Of a stretch of DNA of 64,000 bases, positions 9,523 through 16,762 are shown piece by piece. Within the stretch, counting starts at the first letter, position 1. Each line of letters opens with the position of its first letter. The DNA lies in assembly GCA_965267425.1 (NCBI GenBank), contig OZ253959.1, positions 2,914,001 through 2,978,000 of the forward strand, read 5' to 3'. Source of the DNA: G965267425 sp965267425. Its GTDB lineage: Bacteria > Bacteroidota > Bacteroidia > Flavobacteriales_E > Vicingaceae. The notes below the pieces were generated by a model, which saw nothing but the letters and a program-made list of their open reading frames with translations, did no database searches and was not told the DNA's origin. A program made the translations under genes and the position numbers.

Positions 9523-9699
9523 AAATTGTATCTATTGGTTTAAGTTTGTGAATCCAGGCAACACATGATATTACATCCCCTTTCTTGAAAATATGATGAA
9601 TATCATTTCTTTTTACTGTTTAACCTACCCCATATATTGTATCTTGTGTTGTGCAAATATCTTCTAATCTTATAGTTAGGAACTTAAATAGAAAATGAA

Positions 9700-9722
9700 T
9701 ATATTTGTGAGCGATTACTCAC
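9700..9722 (+). promoter_or_regulatory. TetR autoregulatory operator overlapping the promoter
   Basis: TATATTTG (9700-9707) matches the TAnnTTTG -7 box. The inverted repeat GTGAG-CGATTA-CTCAC (9707-9722) starts on its last base and ends 3 nt before the TTG start codon at 9726. A repressor bound here would block its own promoter. The half-site GTGAG/CTCAC is the same as in the palindrome at 10268-10281. Confidence 0.7.
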
Positions 9723-9725
9723 TCA

Positions 9726-10247
9726 TTGACAGAAAAACAACAAAATATCGTCAAAACAGCCCTTGAATTATTTGCTGAAAAGGGATATGATGCCACGTCT
9801 ACCAGTCTAGTTGCCAAGAAAGCTGGAGTCTCGGAAGGGTTAATTTTTAGGCATTTTGAAAATAAAGAAGGGTTGTTGAATGCCATCATTGAACTGGGAA
9901 AAGAGGATCTACAGCCGTTGTATCTTCAATTGATTTCCATAGAAGATCCGAAAGAAAGAATTCAATCAATCATTAAGCAGGTTGCAGAAATAACACCTCG
10001 ACAAAAACAATTTTGGAAATTGATTTATGCCATGAAATGGCAAGCTGATGTCTACGACGATTCCATTTCAGCTCCATTTAAAATTGCGTTAACCGAATCG
10101 TTTAAAAAGTTAAACAATCCAGAACCAGAACTGGAGGCGGAACTTCTGCTATCCATCCTGGATGGAATCATCACCTGTCTATTGTTAAAAAATCCAAACA
10201 ACATGAACGAAATGATATCATTACTACTCTCTAAATATCAACTCTAA
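9726..10247 (+). CDS. TetR/AcrR family transcriptional regulator
   Basis: 173 residues. The N-terminal HTH is canonical: IVKTALELFAEKGYDATSTS, then VAKKAGVSEGLIFRHFENKEGLL. The C-terminal half is a helical ligand-binding domain with no recognisable ligand class. The start is TTG at 9726: an in-frame TGA lies at 9708-9710 and no ATG or GTG falls between. With the -7 box at 9700-9707, the mRNA leader would be only about 10-15 nt. It is followed by an SDR gene whose leader carries a matching palindrome, so autoregulation and control of the SDR are likely. Confidence 0.92.
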   Translation: MTEKQQNIVKTALELFAEKGYDATSTSLVAKKAGVSEGLIFRHFENKEGLLNAIIELGKEDLQPLYLQLISIEDPKERIQSIIKQVAEITPRQKQFWKLIYAMKWQADVYDDSISAPFKIALTESFKKLNNPEPELEAELLLSILDGIITCLLLKNPNNMNEMISLLLSKYQL

Positions 10248-10267
10248 ATTTTTTACATTTATTAATA

Positions 10268-10281
10268 AGTGAGTACTCACT
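10268..10281 (+). promoter_or_regulatory. Second TetR operator, perfect 14-bp palindrome
   Basis: AGTGAGTACTCACT is a perfect palindrome 16 bp before the SDR start codon and shares GTGAG/CTCAC with the site at 9707-9722. TACATTTA (10252-10259), one mismatch from TAnnTTTG, sits just upstream. Confidence 0.75.
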
Positions 10282-10297
10282 ATACTATTCTAAAATC

Positions 10298-11119
10298 ATG
10301 AATAAAAAAGTCATTTTAATTACAGGAGCCTCCTCAGGAATGGGAAAAGAAACGGCTCTTCAATTGATCAAAGAAGGACACATTGTATATGGTGCTGCCA
10401 GACGCACAGATAAATTGAAAGATCTGGAATCGGCAGGTGGCCATGCGATAACCATGGACGTAACTAATGAGAATCAAGTCATTGAATGCGTTAAGACCAT
10501 TATTGACGAGCAACAACATATTGACGTTTTAGTGAATAATGCAGGCTACGCCGTTTACGGGGCCGTAGAGGACATCAGTATGGAAGATGCAAGAAGACAA
10601 TTTGAAGTAAATATTTTCGGACTAGCTCGTTTGACGAAAGAAGTATTACCTCATATGCGAAAAAGAAATGCAGGTAAAATCATCAATATCTCCAGCATGG
10701 GAGGAAAAATTTACACCCCACTTGGTGCATGGTATCATGCCACCAAACATGCACTTGAAGGTTGGAGCGATTGCCTTCGTTTGGAGCTCAAACAATTTAA
10801 TATTGATGTAGTCATCATAGAGCCAGGAGCAATTGCTACTGAATTTGGTGACGTGATGATGCAGCCCATGCTGGACAGGTCAATTGGAGGAGCTTACGAA
10901 GAACTGACTCAAAAAATGGCAGAAGGTGTCAAAAGTTCATATGAATCAGGTGGAAGCTCACCATCATCTGTCATTGCCAATGTGATATCAAAAGCAATCA
11001 AAGCATCAAAGCCAAAGACAAGATATGCAAAAGGAAAATGGGCCAAACCTATGATGAGAATTCGAAAGTACTTTGGAGATCGTGCATTTGATAAACTGAT
11101 TATGAGTCAGGTGAAATAG
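10298..11119 (+). CDS. Short-chain dehydrogenase/reductase
   Basis: 273 residues, classical SDR. Cofactor motif TGASSGMG (residues 8-15), NNAGYA (about 83), active-site Ser in INISSMGG and the YHATK catalytic Tyr/Lys (about 147-151), followed by VVIIEPGAIATEF. The arginine-rich AARRTDKL after beta-2 suggests NADP(H). Substrate unknown; the TetR gene and its two operators suggest induction by a small, perhaps toxic or lipophilic, molecule. Confidence 0.93.
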   Translation: MNKKVILITGASSGMGKETALQLIKEGHIVYGAARRTDKLKDLESAGGHAITMDVTNENQVIECVKTIIDEQQHIDVLVNNAGYAVYGAVEDISMEDARRQFEVNIFGLARLTKEVLPHMRKRNAGKIINISSMGGKIYTPLGAWYHATKHALEGWSDCLRLELKQFNIDVVIIEPGAIATEFGDVMMQPMLDRSIGGAYEELTQKMAEGVKSSYESGGSSPSSVIANVISKAIKASKPKTRYAKGKWAKPMMRIRKYFGDRAFDKLIMSQVK

Positions 11120-11173
11120 CTAAACTACATTTTTGTGACCATGTTTTAGGAAATTACTGATGACGAAGAATCG

Positions 11174-13444
11174 TCATCTTATCCGCAGGCACAACAAGAG
11201 CATATCATCCAATTGATCATGATGGATTTCATCCGCCGGGTGCATCCATTGTTCAAAAAATTCTTCCACCTTTTTGTATTGATCGTTGCAAGGGTAATGT
11301 GCATTTTGATGCAAAAATGCTGTCAAATTCTTCTTCATCAATTTTCTCTCAGACATGCCACCTATTTGATCAATTACACCATCACTCATCATATAAATGG
11401 CGTCGCCTTTTTGCACTTCAATGCTAATACTTTCAAATTTTTTGTCTAATTCACCGAAAATTCCTCCAACGGATCTGCGGGTTGCTTTTATTTCATTCAG
11501 GGATTTGTCTTTACTCGACCAATGAAATATTGAATTATGCGCACCTGAGAAAACAATTGTATTTTTTTTCAATTCAACAGATATAACAGATATATCCATT
11601 CCATCACTATTCTGAGTCACTTCCTGTCTTAATTCCAATTGTATGTCCGCATCCAGTTGTTCCAGTATTTGAGCTGGATCAACCACATGCTTTTCTTCCA
11701 CTATTTTTCTGAGAATGGAATTTGCCTTCATGCTTAACAGTGCTCCAGGCACACCATGACCTGTGCAATCTACTGCGGCAACCACGCAATGAGAATCGCT
11801 TCCTCCCCACCAATAAAAATCACCAGATACAATATCTTTTGGGCGATAAAAAACAAACACATCCTCAAAAAACGAATGCAAGTCCTCTATTGGAGGCAAA
11901 ATGGATTGTTGAATCAATTTAGCGTATTGAATACTGTCCTTTATTTCTTTCTCGCGCTCCTGAAGTAAATCATACTGTGTTTGAATCTTTTTTCTGTTCA
12001 ATCCAATAGTTTTGGTCGCCTTGTTAAGACCTTGTGCCAATATTCCTAGTTCGTCAGTTCTAGGCATATTGATTTGGAAATCAAAATTTTCTTCCCTCAG
12101 TGCTTGAACAGAATCAACCAATTTTAATATAGGTTGACTCACTATCCTGGAAATTACGAGTGCAATTAAAATCAACATGACCACAATCAAAATAGCCATT
12201 CGATAATAGTCTTTTACAAACGCGCGAATTGGCTCAAAAGCGTGATCAGTGGTTTGCTCGGTAATTAACAACCAATCAACATTTGGAATATCTAACGATG
12301 TGTATGAAGAAAGAACTTTTTCACCTAAATAATTTTCTGAAGATTCAGTTCCATTTTTTCCAATGATGGCATTTTCAATAACGGTGCCACTCAACTCAAA
12401 CATCAAGATGGTAGTTTGATAATGATTGGCAATTTTTTTTAGTGCAGAATTCGATATCAAAGAGTCCGTTTTCTGTTGAAAATAAGTTTGGTTTTTGAAA
12501 ACTATTTTCGAATTGGTGCGCATTTTTTTGTCTGATGAAATCACATAACTCTCCAATCCTGAAATCCAAGTGTCCGAATAGGTTGAATTTTCCGAAAGTC
12601 CCCTGGCAATATTGTCCAATTCTGTTACTGGCAGTTGAACAAGTAAACTTGCATTGAGTCCTCCATCAACGCGAATAGGTGTCCCTAAAAAAGCAGCGGG
12701 TTGATCAAAAGATGGTCTATACAAGAAGTAATCTGACATGACTACATCATTATTATTCTTTAATTCTCTTACTTGCATGAAGAGATCAATAATACCTACT
12801 TTCCTGGCAAACGTATCCTCCAACGAATGATGCATCAGATTGATGGCAAAATCTGCTTTTTTAGGAATTGAATACATAATGTATCCGGTAGAATTGTCAA
12901 CAATATATATATCTGTAAATCCCAGTTGATTGGCAATATTGGCCAATTCATGATGACTGGATTGAATCAGGTCCGAGTTTGGATGATTATCAAAAAAACT
13001 TCTTTCATTGAAATTGCGATATTGATAATAAGCAGTAAGTGAGTCCTCAAGCATTTTAGTGATTCGGTTGGAATCGATGGTAACGCCTAAATCTTTTTCC
13101 AACTTTTTGTAAAATGACTTATATCTCTTAAAAAGTTCATCTCTGTATTTTATTGGTAATTCTAAATTGCCAGGCTTAAAAAAATGTGCTCTGAGGTTAT
13201 TTGTAAATTCAACAACAACATCTGTTTCAGCCAACAGCATTACTTCTTCTCGTAAATCATTGATATAATTCTCGATGGCATTTTTGCGATAATCTCGCAG
13301 ATCGCTCATTTCATCAAATGCCTCTTCCTTAAGAATTTCAAGTGTGTTGTGATAGTCACTGTACATGAGGATTCCAATTGGAACAACCATGACCAATGCA
13401 AATAAGACGGTGAGTTTGGATGTAATACTCCTAAACACAACCAT
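11174..13444 (-). CDS. Membrane sensor SpoIIE-type protein phosphatase (Cache-HAMP-PP2C)
   Basis: 756 residues. TM1 at 8-28, a long periplasmic Cache-like sensor (30-405), TM2 about 414-437 (MAILIVVMLILIALVI), HAMP to about 490, a short coiled coil, and a SpoIIE/RsbU phosphatase domain (about 535-756). Metal-binding Asp residues are visible in SGDFYWWGG, VDCTGHGVPGALLS, MMSDGVID and DDMLL. Such proteins dephosphorylate anti-anti-sigma factors or act in related partner-switching systems. No anti-sigma or STAS gene is adjacent. Confidence 0.9.
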   Translation of the reverse strand: MVVFRSITSKLTVLFALVMVVPIGILMYSDYHNTLEILKEEAFDEMSDLRDYRKNAIENYINDLREEVMLLAETDVVVEFTNNLRAHFFKPGNLELPIKYRDELFKRYKSFYKKLEKDLGVTIDSNRITKMLEDSLTAYYQYRNFNERSFFDNHPNSDLIQSSHHELANIANQLGFTDIYIVDNSTGYIMYSIPKKADFAINLMHHSLEDTFARKVGIIDLFMQVRELKNNNDVVMSDYFLYRPSFDQPAAFLGTPIRVDGGLNASLLVQLPVTELDNIARGLSENSTYSDTWISGLESYVISSDKKMRTNSKIVFKNQTYFQQKTDSLISNSALKKIANHYQTTILMFELSGTVIENAIIGKNGTESSENYLGEKVLSSYTSLDIPNVDWLLITEQTTDHAFEPIRAFVKDYYRMAILIVVMLILIALVISRIVSQPILKLVDSVQALREENFDFQINMPRTDELGILAQGLNKATKTIGLNRKKIQTQYDLLQEREKEIKDSIQYAKLIQQSILPPIEDLHSFFEDVFVFYRPKDIVSGDFYWWGGSDSHCVVAAVDCTGHGVPGALLSMKANSILRKIVEEKHVVDPAQILEQLDADIQLELRQEVTQNSDGMDISVISVELKKNTIVFSGAHNSIFHWSSKDKSLNEIKATRRSVGGIFGELDKKFESISIEVQKGDAIYMMSDGVIDQIGGMSERKLMKKNLTAFLHQNAHYPCNDQYKKVEEFFEQWMHPADEIHHDQLDDMLLLCLRIR

Positions 13445-13542
13445 AAGTTAAAATAATTCAATTGAAATTCATGAAATTGATTTAGGTTTCCGATAGAAAA
13501 TTGTGAATTTTAGAATTGAGAAGATATTTAGAGCTAAGTATT

Positions 13543-13962
13543 ATGAGCAAATTAAAGACTACCTCCACCAACAAATCTGCAAAAAAATTGATCATGGATA
13601 TTGACGACACAGTCATGCGTCAAGATTGCCTCGTCTTGCTTGAAATGATGGAAAATATTACCCAGGAAAAAGCTGTAGTATGGTCAGGTTCCATGATTGG
13701 CTTTGGAAAGTATCAATACAAGAATGCCAGCGGACACAGTGGTGAGTGGTTTATTACTGGATTTTCACCGCGAAGCAAAAACATATCCATTTATCTATTG
13801 GCAGGTTTGGAAAATGAACCATTATTAAACAACCTGGGAAAACATAAAACTGGCAAATCTTGTTTATATGTTCAAAAGCTTGAGCATATCGAATTAAATA
13901 TACTCGAATCATTGATTAGGAAGTCGGTAGACTTTATTAAAAGCCAGACGTTGACTAAGTAA
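13543..13962 (+). CDS. DUF1801 family protein
   Basis: 139 residues from ATG 13543; a longer reading from TTG 13516 is less likely. AVVWSGSMIGFGKYQYKNASG and GKSCLYVQKLEHIELNILES are the two conserved stretches of the DUF1801 (YdhG-like, frataxin-like fold) family, whose molecular role is not well defined. Divergent from the phosphatase gene; monocistronic. A shorter relative is encoded at 31300. Confidence 0.8.
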   Translation: MSKLKTTSTNKSAKKLIMDIDDTVMRQDCLVLLEMMENITQEKAVVWSGSMIGFGKYQYKNASGHSGEWFITGFSPRSKNISIYLLAGLENEPLLNNLGKHKTGKSCLYVQKLEHIELNILESLIRKSVDFIKSQTLTK

Positions 13963-13989
13963 AACACGTATCGACTCTCATTCGTGATA

Positions 13990-14040
13990 CACGTAAATTA
14001 CTGATTACGTGATGTTTATGTGATTTATTTATTATCTTTG
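13990..14040 (+). promoter_or_regulatory. Inverted repeat and promoter for the 14104/14470 transcript
   Basis: CACGTAA-N8-TTACGTG (13990-14011) is a perfect 7-bp inverted repeat; GTGAT steps recur on both sides. TATCTTTG at 14033-14040 is a full TAnnTTTG match. No clear -33 TTTG. Transcription would start near 14047. Confidence 0.55.
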
Positions 14041-14052
14041 GCAACTGTAAAC

Positions 14053-14087
14053 ACCCATACGATATAATGTCGTGTGGGTTTTTTTTT
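14053..14087 (+). terminator. Terminator-like hairpin in the leader of the 14104 gene
   Basis: A 10-bp stem (14053-14062 with 14070-14079, one G-U) with a 7-nt loop is followed by nine T (14079-14087), then ATG at 14104. Given the -7 box at 14033, the hairpin would begin about 6-10 nt into the transcript. It could end upstream transcription from 13543-13962 or attenuate the downstream gene. Confidence 0.75.
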
Positions 14088-14103
14088 GAATCAACTCAAC
14101 ATT

Positions 14104-14454
14104 ATGTCAAACATTCGTGTCAATTCTTTACCATCACCCAATAATCCCTTGTTGATTGCTTTTGGATTTTACCACAACTTAGGTCGATGGGAAATATGTA
14201 AGTCAATGAAATCCGCTTTATTCAAGTGTGAAAATGAAACGGTTTGTTACGTTGAAATGTTTTCATCCATCGATGAACTACTTCAATCCACTGATCAGTA
14301 CTTCTGGAAATTCAAATCCTTTCGCAATCAAGTGCAATCATACATACAAGAAGTTTATTCTGCCCAGGAACAAGAACATTTTTATAATGAATTTCCTCAT
14401 CATACGAATAAGTCTTTGGGAGAAAACTTCAACGAACTAAAAAAAGCAAGCTAA
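14104..14454 (+). CDS. Hypothetical 116-aa protein upstream of the split barrel gene
   Basis: Start at ATG 14104, after the U-tract; the frame opens earlier only through the hairpin. 116 residues, soluble, no signal peptide, no family recognised (contains WKFKSFRNQVQSYIQEVYS and a charged C-terminus). It ends 15 bp before the interrupted outer-membrane barrel gene, so the two were probably cotranscribed. A frame-shifted alternative inside this region is a shadow. Confidence 0.6.
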   Translation: MSNIRVNSLPSPNNPLLIAFGFYHNLGRWEICKSMKSALFKCENETVCYVEMFSSIDELLQSTDQYFWKFKSFRNQVQSYIQEVYSAQEQEHFYNEFPHHTNKSLGENFNELKKAS

Positions 14455-14469
14455 TTCAAAATCTTCTTC

Positions 14470-14928
14470 ATGCAATTGTCTTATTCACAATCCATTCAAT
14501 TAATATTTACCATAGCATTATTGACGCTGTGTCAATCTTTGGTATTAAGTCAAAAACATACGCCCGAAATAGTCATTGGTGCAGGTGTTTCGTATTTCAT
14601 GGGTGATTTAGGAGGTTCCAGAGATGTGGGTTCCATTGGTCCGAAAGACTTAGATATTCCAGCATTCAGATGGCTTCTTCAAGGAGGTATCAGAAAGCCG
14701 ATTAGCCATTATTTTACCTTACGTGGAAATCTTGCTGGAGGCTATTTATCGGGAAATGATGATTTCTCAAAAAATGATGTTCGATACGATAGAGGTCTCT
14801 CTTTTCGAGCTCCATTCATAGAATTGTCAGCCATTTGTGAATTTTATTTTATCAAGGAACGATATTCAGGCATTTATAAGGTCAATAGCAAAAATTCAGC
14901 TATGAAATCCAACCCATTTAATAGGTAA
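14470..14928 (+). pseudogene. 5' part of a DUF6089-like outer-membrane barrel gene split by a transposon
   Basis: Codons 1-151 of an outer-membrane protein: signal peptide (residues about 8-28, ending VLSQ), then barrel strands with a VIGAGVSYFMGDLGG motif near the mature N-terminus, typical of DUF6089-like Bacteroidota proteins. True homology ends at N151; the transposon begins at 14924 and a stop (TAA 14926-14928) follows two bases into it. The remainder is at 20695-21173. Joining 14470-14923 to 20695-21173 gives 933 nt, 310 codons plus stop, with no frameshift (...SNPFN-MDYYVFAGIGG...). A truncated half-barrel is unlikely to fold in the membrane. Confidence 0.9.
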
Positions 14929-14947
14929 TAACTAATTTATTTACGTA
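14924..14947 (+). repeat. Left terminal inverted repeat (with ATTTAATA duplication at 14916-14923)
   Basis: 24 bp starting GGTAATAACT and ending ATTTACGTA. It matches the reverse complement of 20663-20686 at 21 of 24 positions. The 8-bp target duplication lies directly outside. Confidence 0.92.
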
Positions 14948-14951
14948 AAAG

Positions 14952-15443
14952 GTGAGAGAGATAAAAATTAAAAAAAGCTCTTCTCAAGAAACTGTTCCAT
15001 GCGGAGTTGGTATTCTTGATATTACTACTTTTAAAAAACCAGTAATAACCCATGTCATGTGTAGTGTAGAACTAGATCTCGATCATTTAAATCGCCCCGT
15101 GTTTATGATTACAGCCTTTAACATGGAAACGGGGGTTTCACAAATTGTAAATTGCATTTTAGATACAGGATCGCCTTTTACTTTAATTTCAAACCGGCTT
15201 AAGGATGTTTTGAATTTGACAAAGATTTCGGAATTGAAATCATTAAATTATGTATCTAAAGACATGATTGGTGGTTATGCTGTAAAGCTGTTATTAGTAC
15301 AGGATACCATTGCTTGCGAAGAGATAGGATTATTCGAGGAAAAAGGGAGCAACATTGATGTAATTGTTGGTACAGATATTTTAGTCAATTATTTTTTTGA
15401 ATACAATTCGTCAAAAGGCAAATTCAAATTCGGGGTGAAATAA
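14952..15443 (+). CDS. Retropepsin-like aspartic protease, transposon passenger
   Basis: 163 residues from GTG 14952, the only plausible start after the element end. The active-site motif CILDTGSPFTLIS (about residue 72-84) is the D-T/S-G signature of pepsin/retropepsin folds; VIVGTDILVNYFFEY (about 137-151) matches the conserved C-terminal G-x-D-I/M-L segment of single-domain bacterial retropepsin-like proteins, which act as dimers. No signal peptide, so cytoplasmic. It begins 4 bp inside the left terminal repeat, reads in the same direction as the split barrel gene and lies 23 nt after its premature stop, so the host promoter may drive it. Substrate unknown. Confidence 0.75.
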   Translation: MREIKIKKSSSQETVPCGVGILDITTFKKPVITHVMCSVELDLDHLNRPVFMITAFNMETGVSQIVNCILDTGSPFTLISNRLKDVLNLTKISELKSLNYVSKDMIGGYAVKLLLVQDTIACEEIGLFEEKGSNIDVIVGTDILVNYFFEYNSSKGKFKFGVK

Positions 15444-15471
15444 AAAAGCCGCAGTTTGTGGCTACGGCTTT
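15442..15471 (-). terminator. Terminator for the 16373-15524 operon, possibly bidirectional
   Basis: Stem AAAGCCG/CGGCTTT (15445-15451 with 15465-15471), 13-nt loop. Six U follow on the minus strand; on the plus strand only a short U stretch follows, so it may also end the protease transcript weakly. Confidence 0.65.
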
Positions 15472-15523
15472 AAAACCTAACATTATTACTATGATATAGT
15501 ATAATGCGTATCTAATATAACCT

Positions 15524-15691
15524 TTATTCGTTGGTTAAAAAAGAATTGGCCATTTTACTTTCTATAAACTCTTTGATTTGAATATGCGCATCAGGCATAA
15601 AGGCTAAAAGAACATCAGGATGAACCACACAAACCACCTGTCCTTCATGGATGATTTCAACGCCATTTGCAGTTGGGTTTAATTCTAACAT
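15524..15691 (-). CDS. 55-aa hypothetical protein, coupled to the wHTH gene
   Basis: A short ORF of 55 residues starting MLELNPTANGVEIIHEGQVV and ending SFLTNE. Its ATG (15691-15689) lies inside the last codons of the wHTH gene, which stops at 15685, a 7-nt overlap that suggests translational coupling. The sequence has a normal amino-acid mix (GQVVCVVHPDVLLAFMP). No family recognised. Probably third gene of an operon with the lipoprotein and wHTH genes. Confidence 0.55.
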   Translation of the reverse strand: MLELNPTANGVEIIHEGQVVCVVHPDVLLAFMPDAHIQIKEFIESKMANSFLTNE

Positions 15692-15972
15692 TCTTTGTAT
15701 TTATTTAATGCTTCAAGCAATGGGATAAGGTCTTTGTCAACGATCTCATAGTGAGTGTTCAGATCTGTTATTACGGTCTTTTTGATTACTCCTTTTTTCA
15801 CAAGTCTTTGCAGGGTGTCAAAAAACACGCTGCTATGTGCCCCTAGAGTTCTTCTTATGCTTCCTGAGCGATTATTCCCCTTGTGTATCTCCCAGAGTAT
15901 AGGTAGCCCCCATTTAGTAGCTAAGAAGTCAGGCATTTTAAGAAAACCGGCTGTTTTTTCGTAGAGGATCAT
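15685..15972 (-). CDS. Winged-helix (HxlR-like) protein, transposon passenger
   Basis: 95 residues when started at ATG 15972, which forms an ATGA overlap with the lipoprotein stop (15971-15969); an upstream ATG at 15993 would add 7 residues. WGLPILWEIHKGNNRSGSIRRTL ... FFDTLQRLVKKGVIKKTVI ... THYEIVDKDLIPLLEAL follows the HxlR/MarR winged-helix plan (H1, recognition helix, wing ending in a Y-x-I/L-T/V-D-x-G/L tract). The N-terminal Cys sensor of HxlR proteins is absent. It could regulate this operon or act on host genes. Confidence 0.65.
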   Translation of the reverse strand: MILYEKTAGFLKMPDFLATKWGLPILWEIHKGNNRSGSIRRTLGAHSSVFFDTLQRLVKKGVIKKTVITDLNTHYEIVDKDLIPLLEALNKYKEC

Positions 15973-16373
15973 TCCAAGTATTTTATAAAGCATCTGTTAT
16001 TCACATTCAGACTAATTGAAGTGTCCCAAATCATCGTTCTGTTATTATCTCCTACTTCGTATATCCAGATGTAATAGTCATCAAATCGCGTGGCGAAAAA
16101 ATGATACATCGTCATGCTGTCACAGTTAATGCTGTCCGGATTAAAGTGGACCCGAGGTGTTGACCATGTTTGCCAAGTGGAATCTCCAAACTCGTAATTG
16201 ATTCGAATTTCTTTTGTCCAGGAATGTATAAACACTCCCGCATAATCACATAGGGAAGAATCCACCCATCCACAGGGTTGGTTAGAACTTGTTACTGTTG
16301 ATGATGATTTAGGCTCATCTTTTTCACAGGCTATAAGAGCCAATAATAGCACAATTAAAGCGGTAGGTCTCAT
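15969..16373 (-). CDS. SPII lipoprotein, transposon passenger
   Basis: 134 residues, signal MRPTALIVLLLALIAC with lipobox ALIAC (mature Cys 16) followed by acidic residues. Four further cysteines (PCGW, SLCDY, NCDS, RCF) could pair after export. No family recognised. First gene of a three-gene coupled set (ATGA overlap with the wHTH gene). The unusual combination of an exported lipoprotein with a DNA-binding protein inside a transposon is noted in the findings. Confidence 0.75.
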   Translation of the reverse strand: MRPTALIVLLLALIACEKDEPKSSSTVTSSNQPCGWVDSSLCDYAGVFIHSWTKEIRINYEFGDSTWQTWSTPRVHFNPDSINCDSMTMYHFFATRFDDYYIWIYEVGDNNRTMIWDTSISLNVNNRCFIKYLE

Positions 16374-16401
16374 GTCAATTTATTAAAAGCGGTCTTGTCT
16401 T

Positions 16402-16425
16402 TTCAATGTTTATTGATACATTGAA
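16402..16425. promoter_or_regulatory. 8-bp inverted repeat between divergent lipoprotein and XRE genes
   Basis: TTCAATGT-TTATTGAT-ACATTGAA, a perfect 8-8-8 inverted repeat 29 bp from the lipoprotein start. TTGATACA within it recurs at 16511-16518 next to the XRE gene. Candidate operator for the XRE protein. Confidence 0.5.
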
Positions 16426-16446
16426 TGCGACTTTCCTGAAAACAAG

Positions 16447-16488
16447 GCCCGTTTTAGCTTATAGCTGAGACGGGCTTTTGTCTTTTTT
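16447..16488. terminator. Strong hairpin with U-tract, probably a bidirectional terminator
   Basis: 13-bp stem (16447-16459 with 16463-16475; GCCCGT/ACGGGC plus U-G/U-A and AGCU/AGCU pairs) with a 3-nt loop. On the plus strand TTTT and then TTTTTT (16483-16488) follow; on the minus strand a CUUGUUUU tract follows. It precedes the XRE start by 43 nt and could stop minus-strand transcripts from the 16763-17590 gene. Confidence 0.7.
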
Positions 16489-16511
16489 GGTCTGTTCAAA
16501 TGTAACAAAGT

Positions 16512-16538
16512 TGATACAATTTTCAAAGTATTGCATCA
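16512..16538. promoter_or_regulatory. Inverted repeat over the XRE start codon
   Basis: TGATACAAT-N9-ATTGCATCA, 9-bp arms with one mismatch; the TTG start codon at 16531 lies in the second arm. Shares TTGATACA with the repeat at 16402-16425. Candidate autoregulatory operator. Confidence 0.4.
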
Positions 16539-16752
16539 GATTCGAGATACAGAGTTAATCAAAAGAGTAGGTCAAAACCTAAAGCGAATAAGACGTGAAA
16601 AGGGAATGACCCAAGTAGCTTTGAGTAAAGAATCTGGCGTGCCTAGAATCCAAATTATCCGTATCGAAAAGGGAGAGTTAAATTCAAGTATTTCTACACT
16701 TTATAAGCTTTCCAAGGTCTTAGAATGTAAGATTGACGAGTTTGTTAGATAA
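16531..16752 (+). CDS. XRE-family HTH regulator, transposon passenger
   Basis: 73 residues, just one Cro/C1-type HTH: LIKRVGQNLKRIRREKGMTQ, VALSKESGVPRIQIIRIEKG, ISTLYKLSKVLECKIDEFV. No other domain. Start is TTG 16531; no ATG or GTG is available in frame before the domain. Small stand-alone XRE proteins are common repressors of mobile or defence genes. It sits between two minus-strand genes and is flanked by related inverted repeats, suggesting autorepression and control of the divergent lipoprotein operon. Confidence 0.85.
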   Translation: MHQIRDTELIKRVGQNLKRIRREKGMTQVALSKESGVPRIQIIRIEKGELNSSISTLYKLSKVLECKIDEFVR

Positions 16753-16762
16753 CATATTCAAT

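Noticed and set aside
14914..14925. A 10-bp target duplication CCATTTAATA
   Set aside because: The CC/GG bases fit better as the outer ends of the inverted repeats, leaving the 8-bp duplication expected for IS1595.
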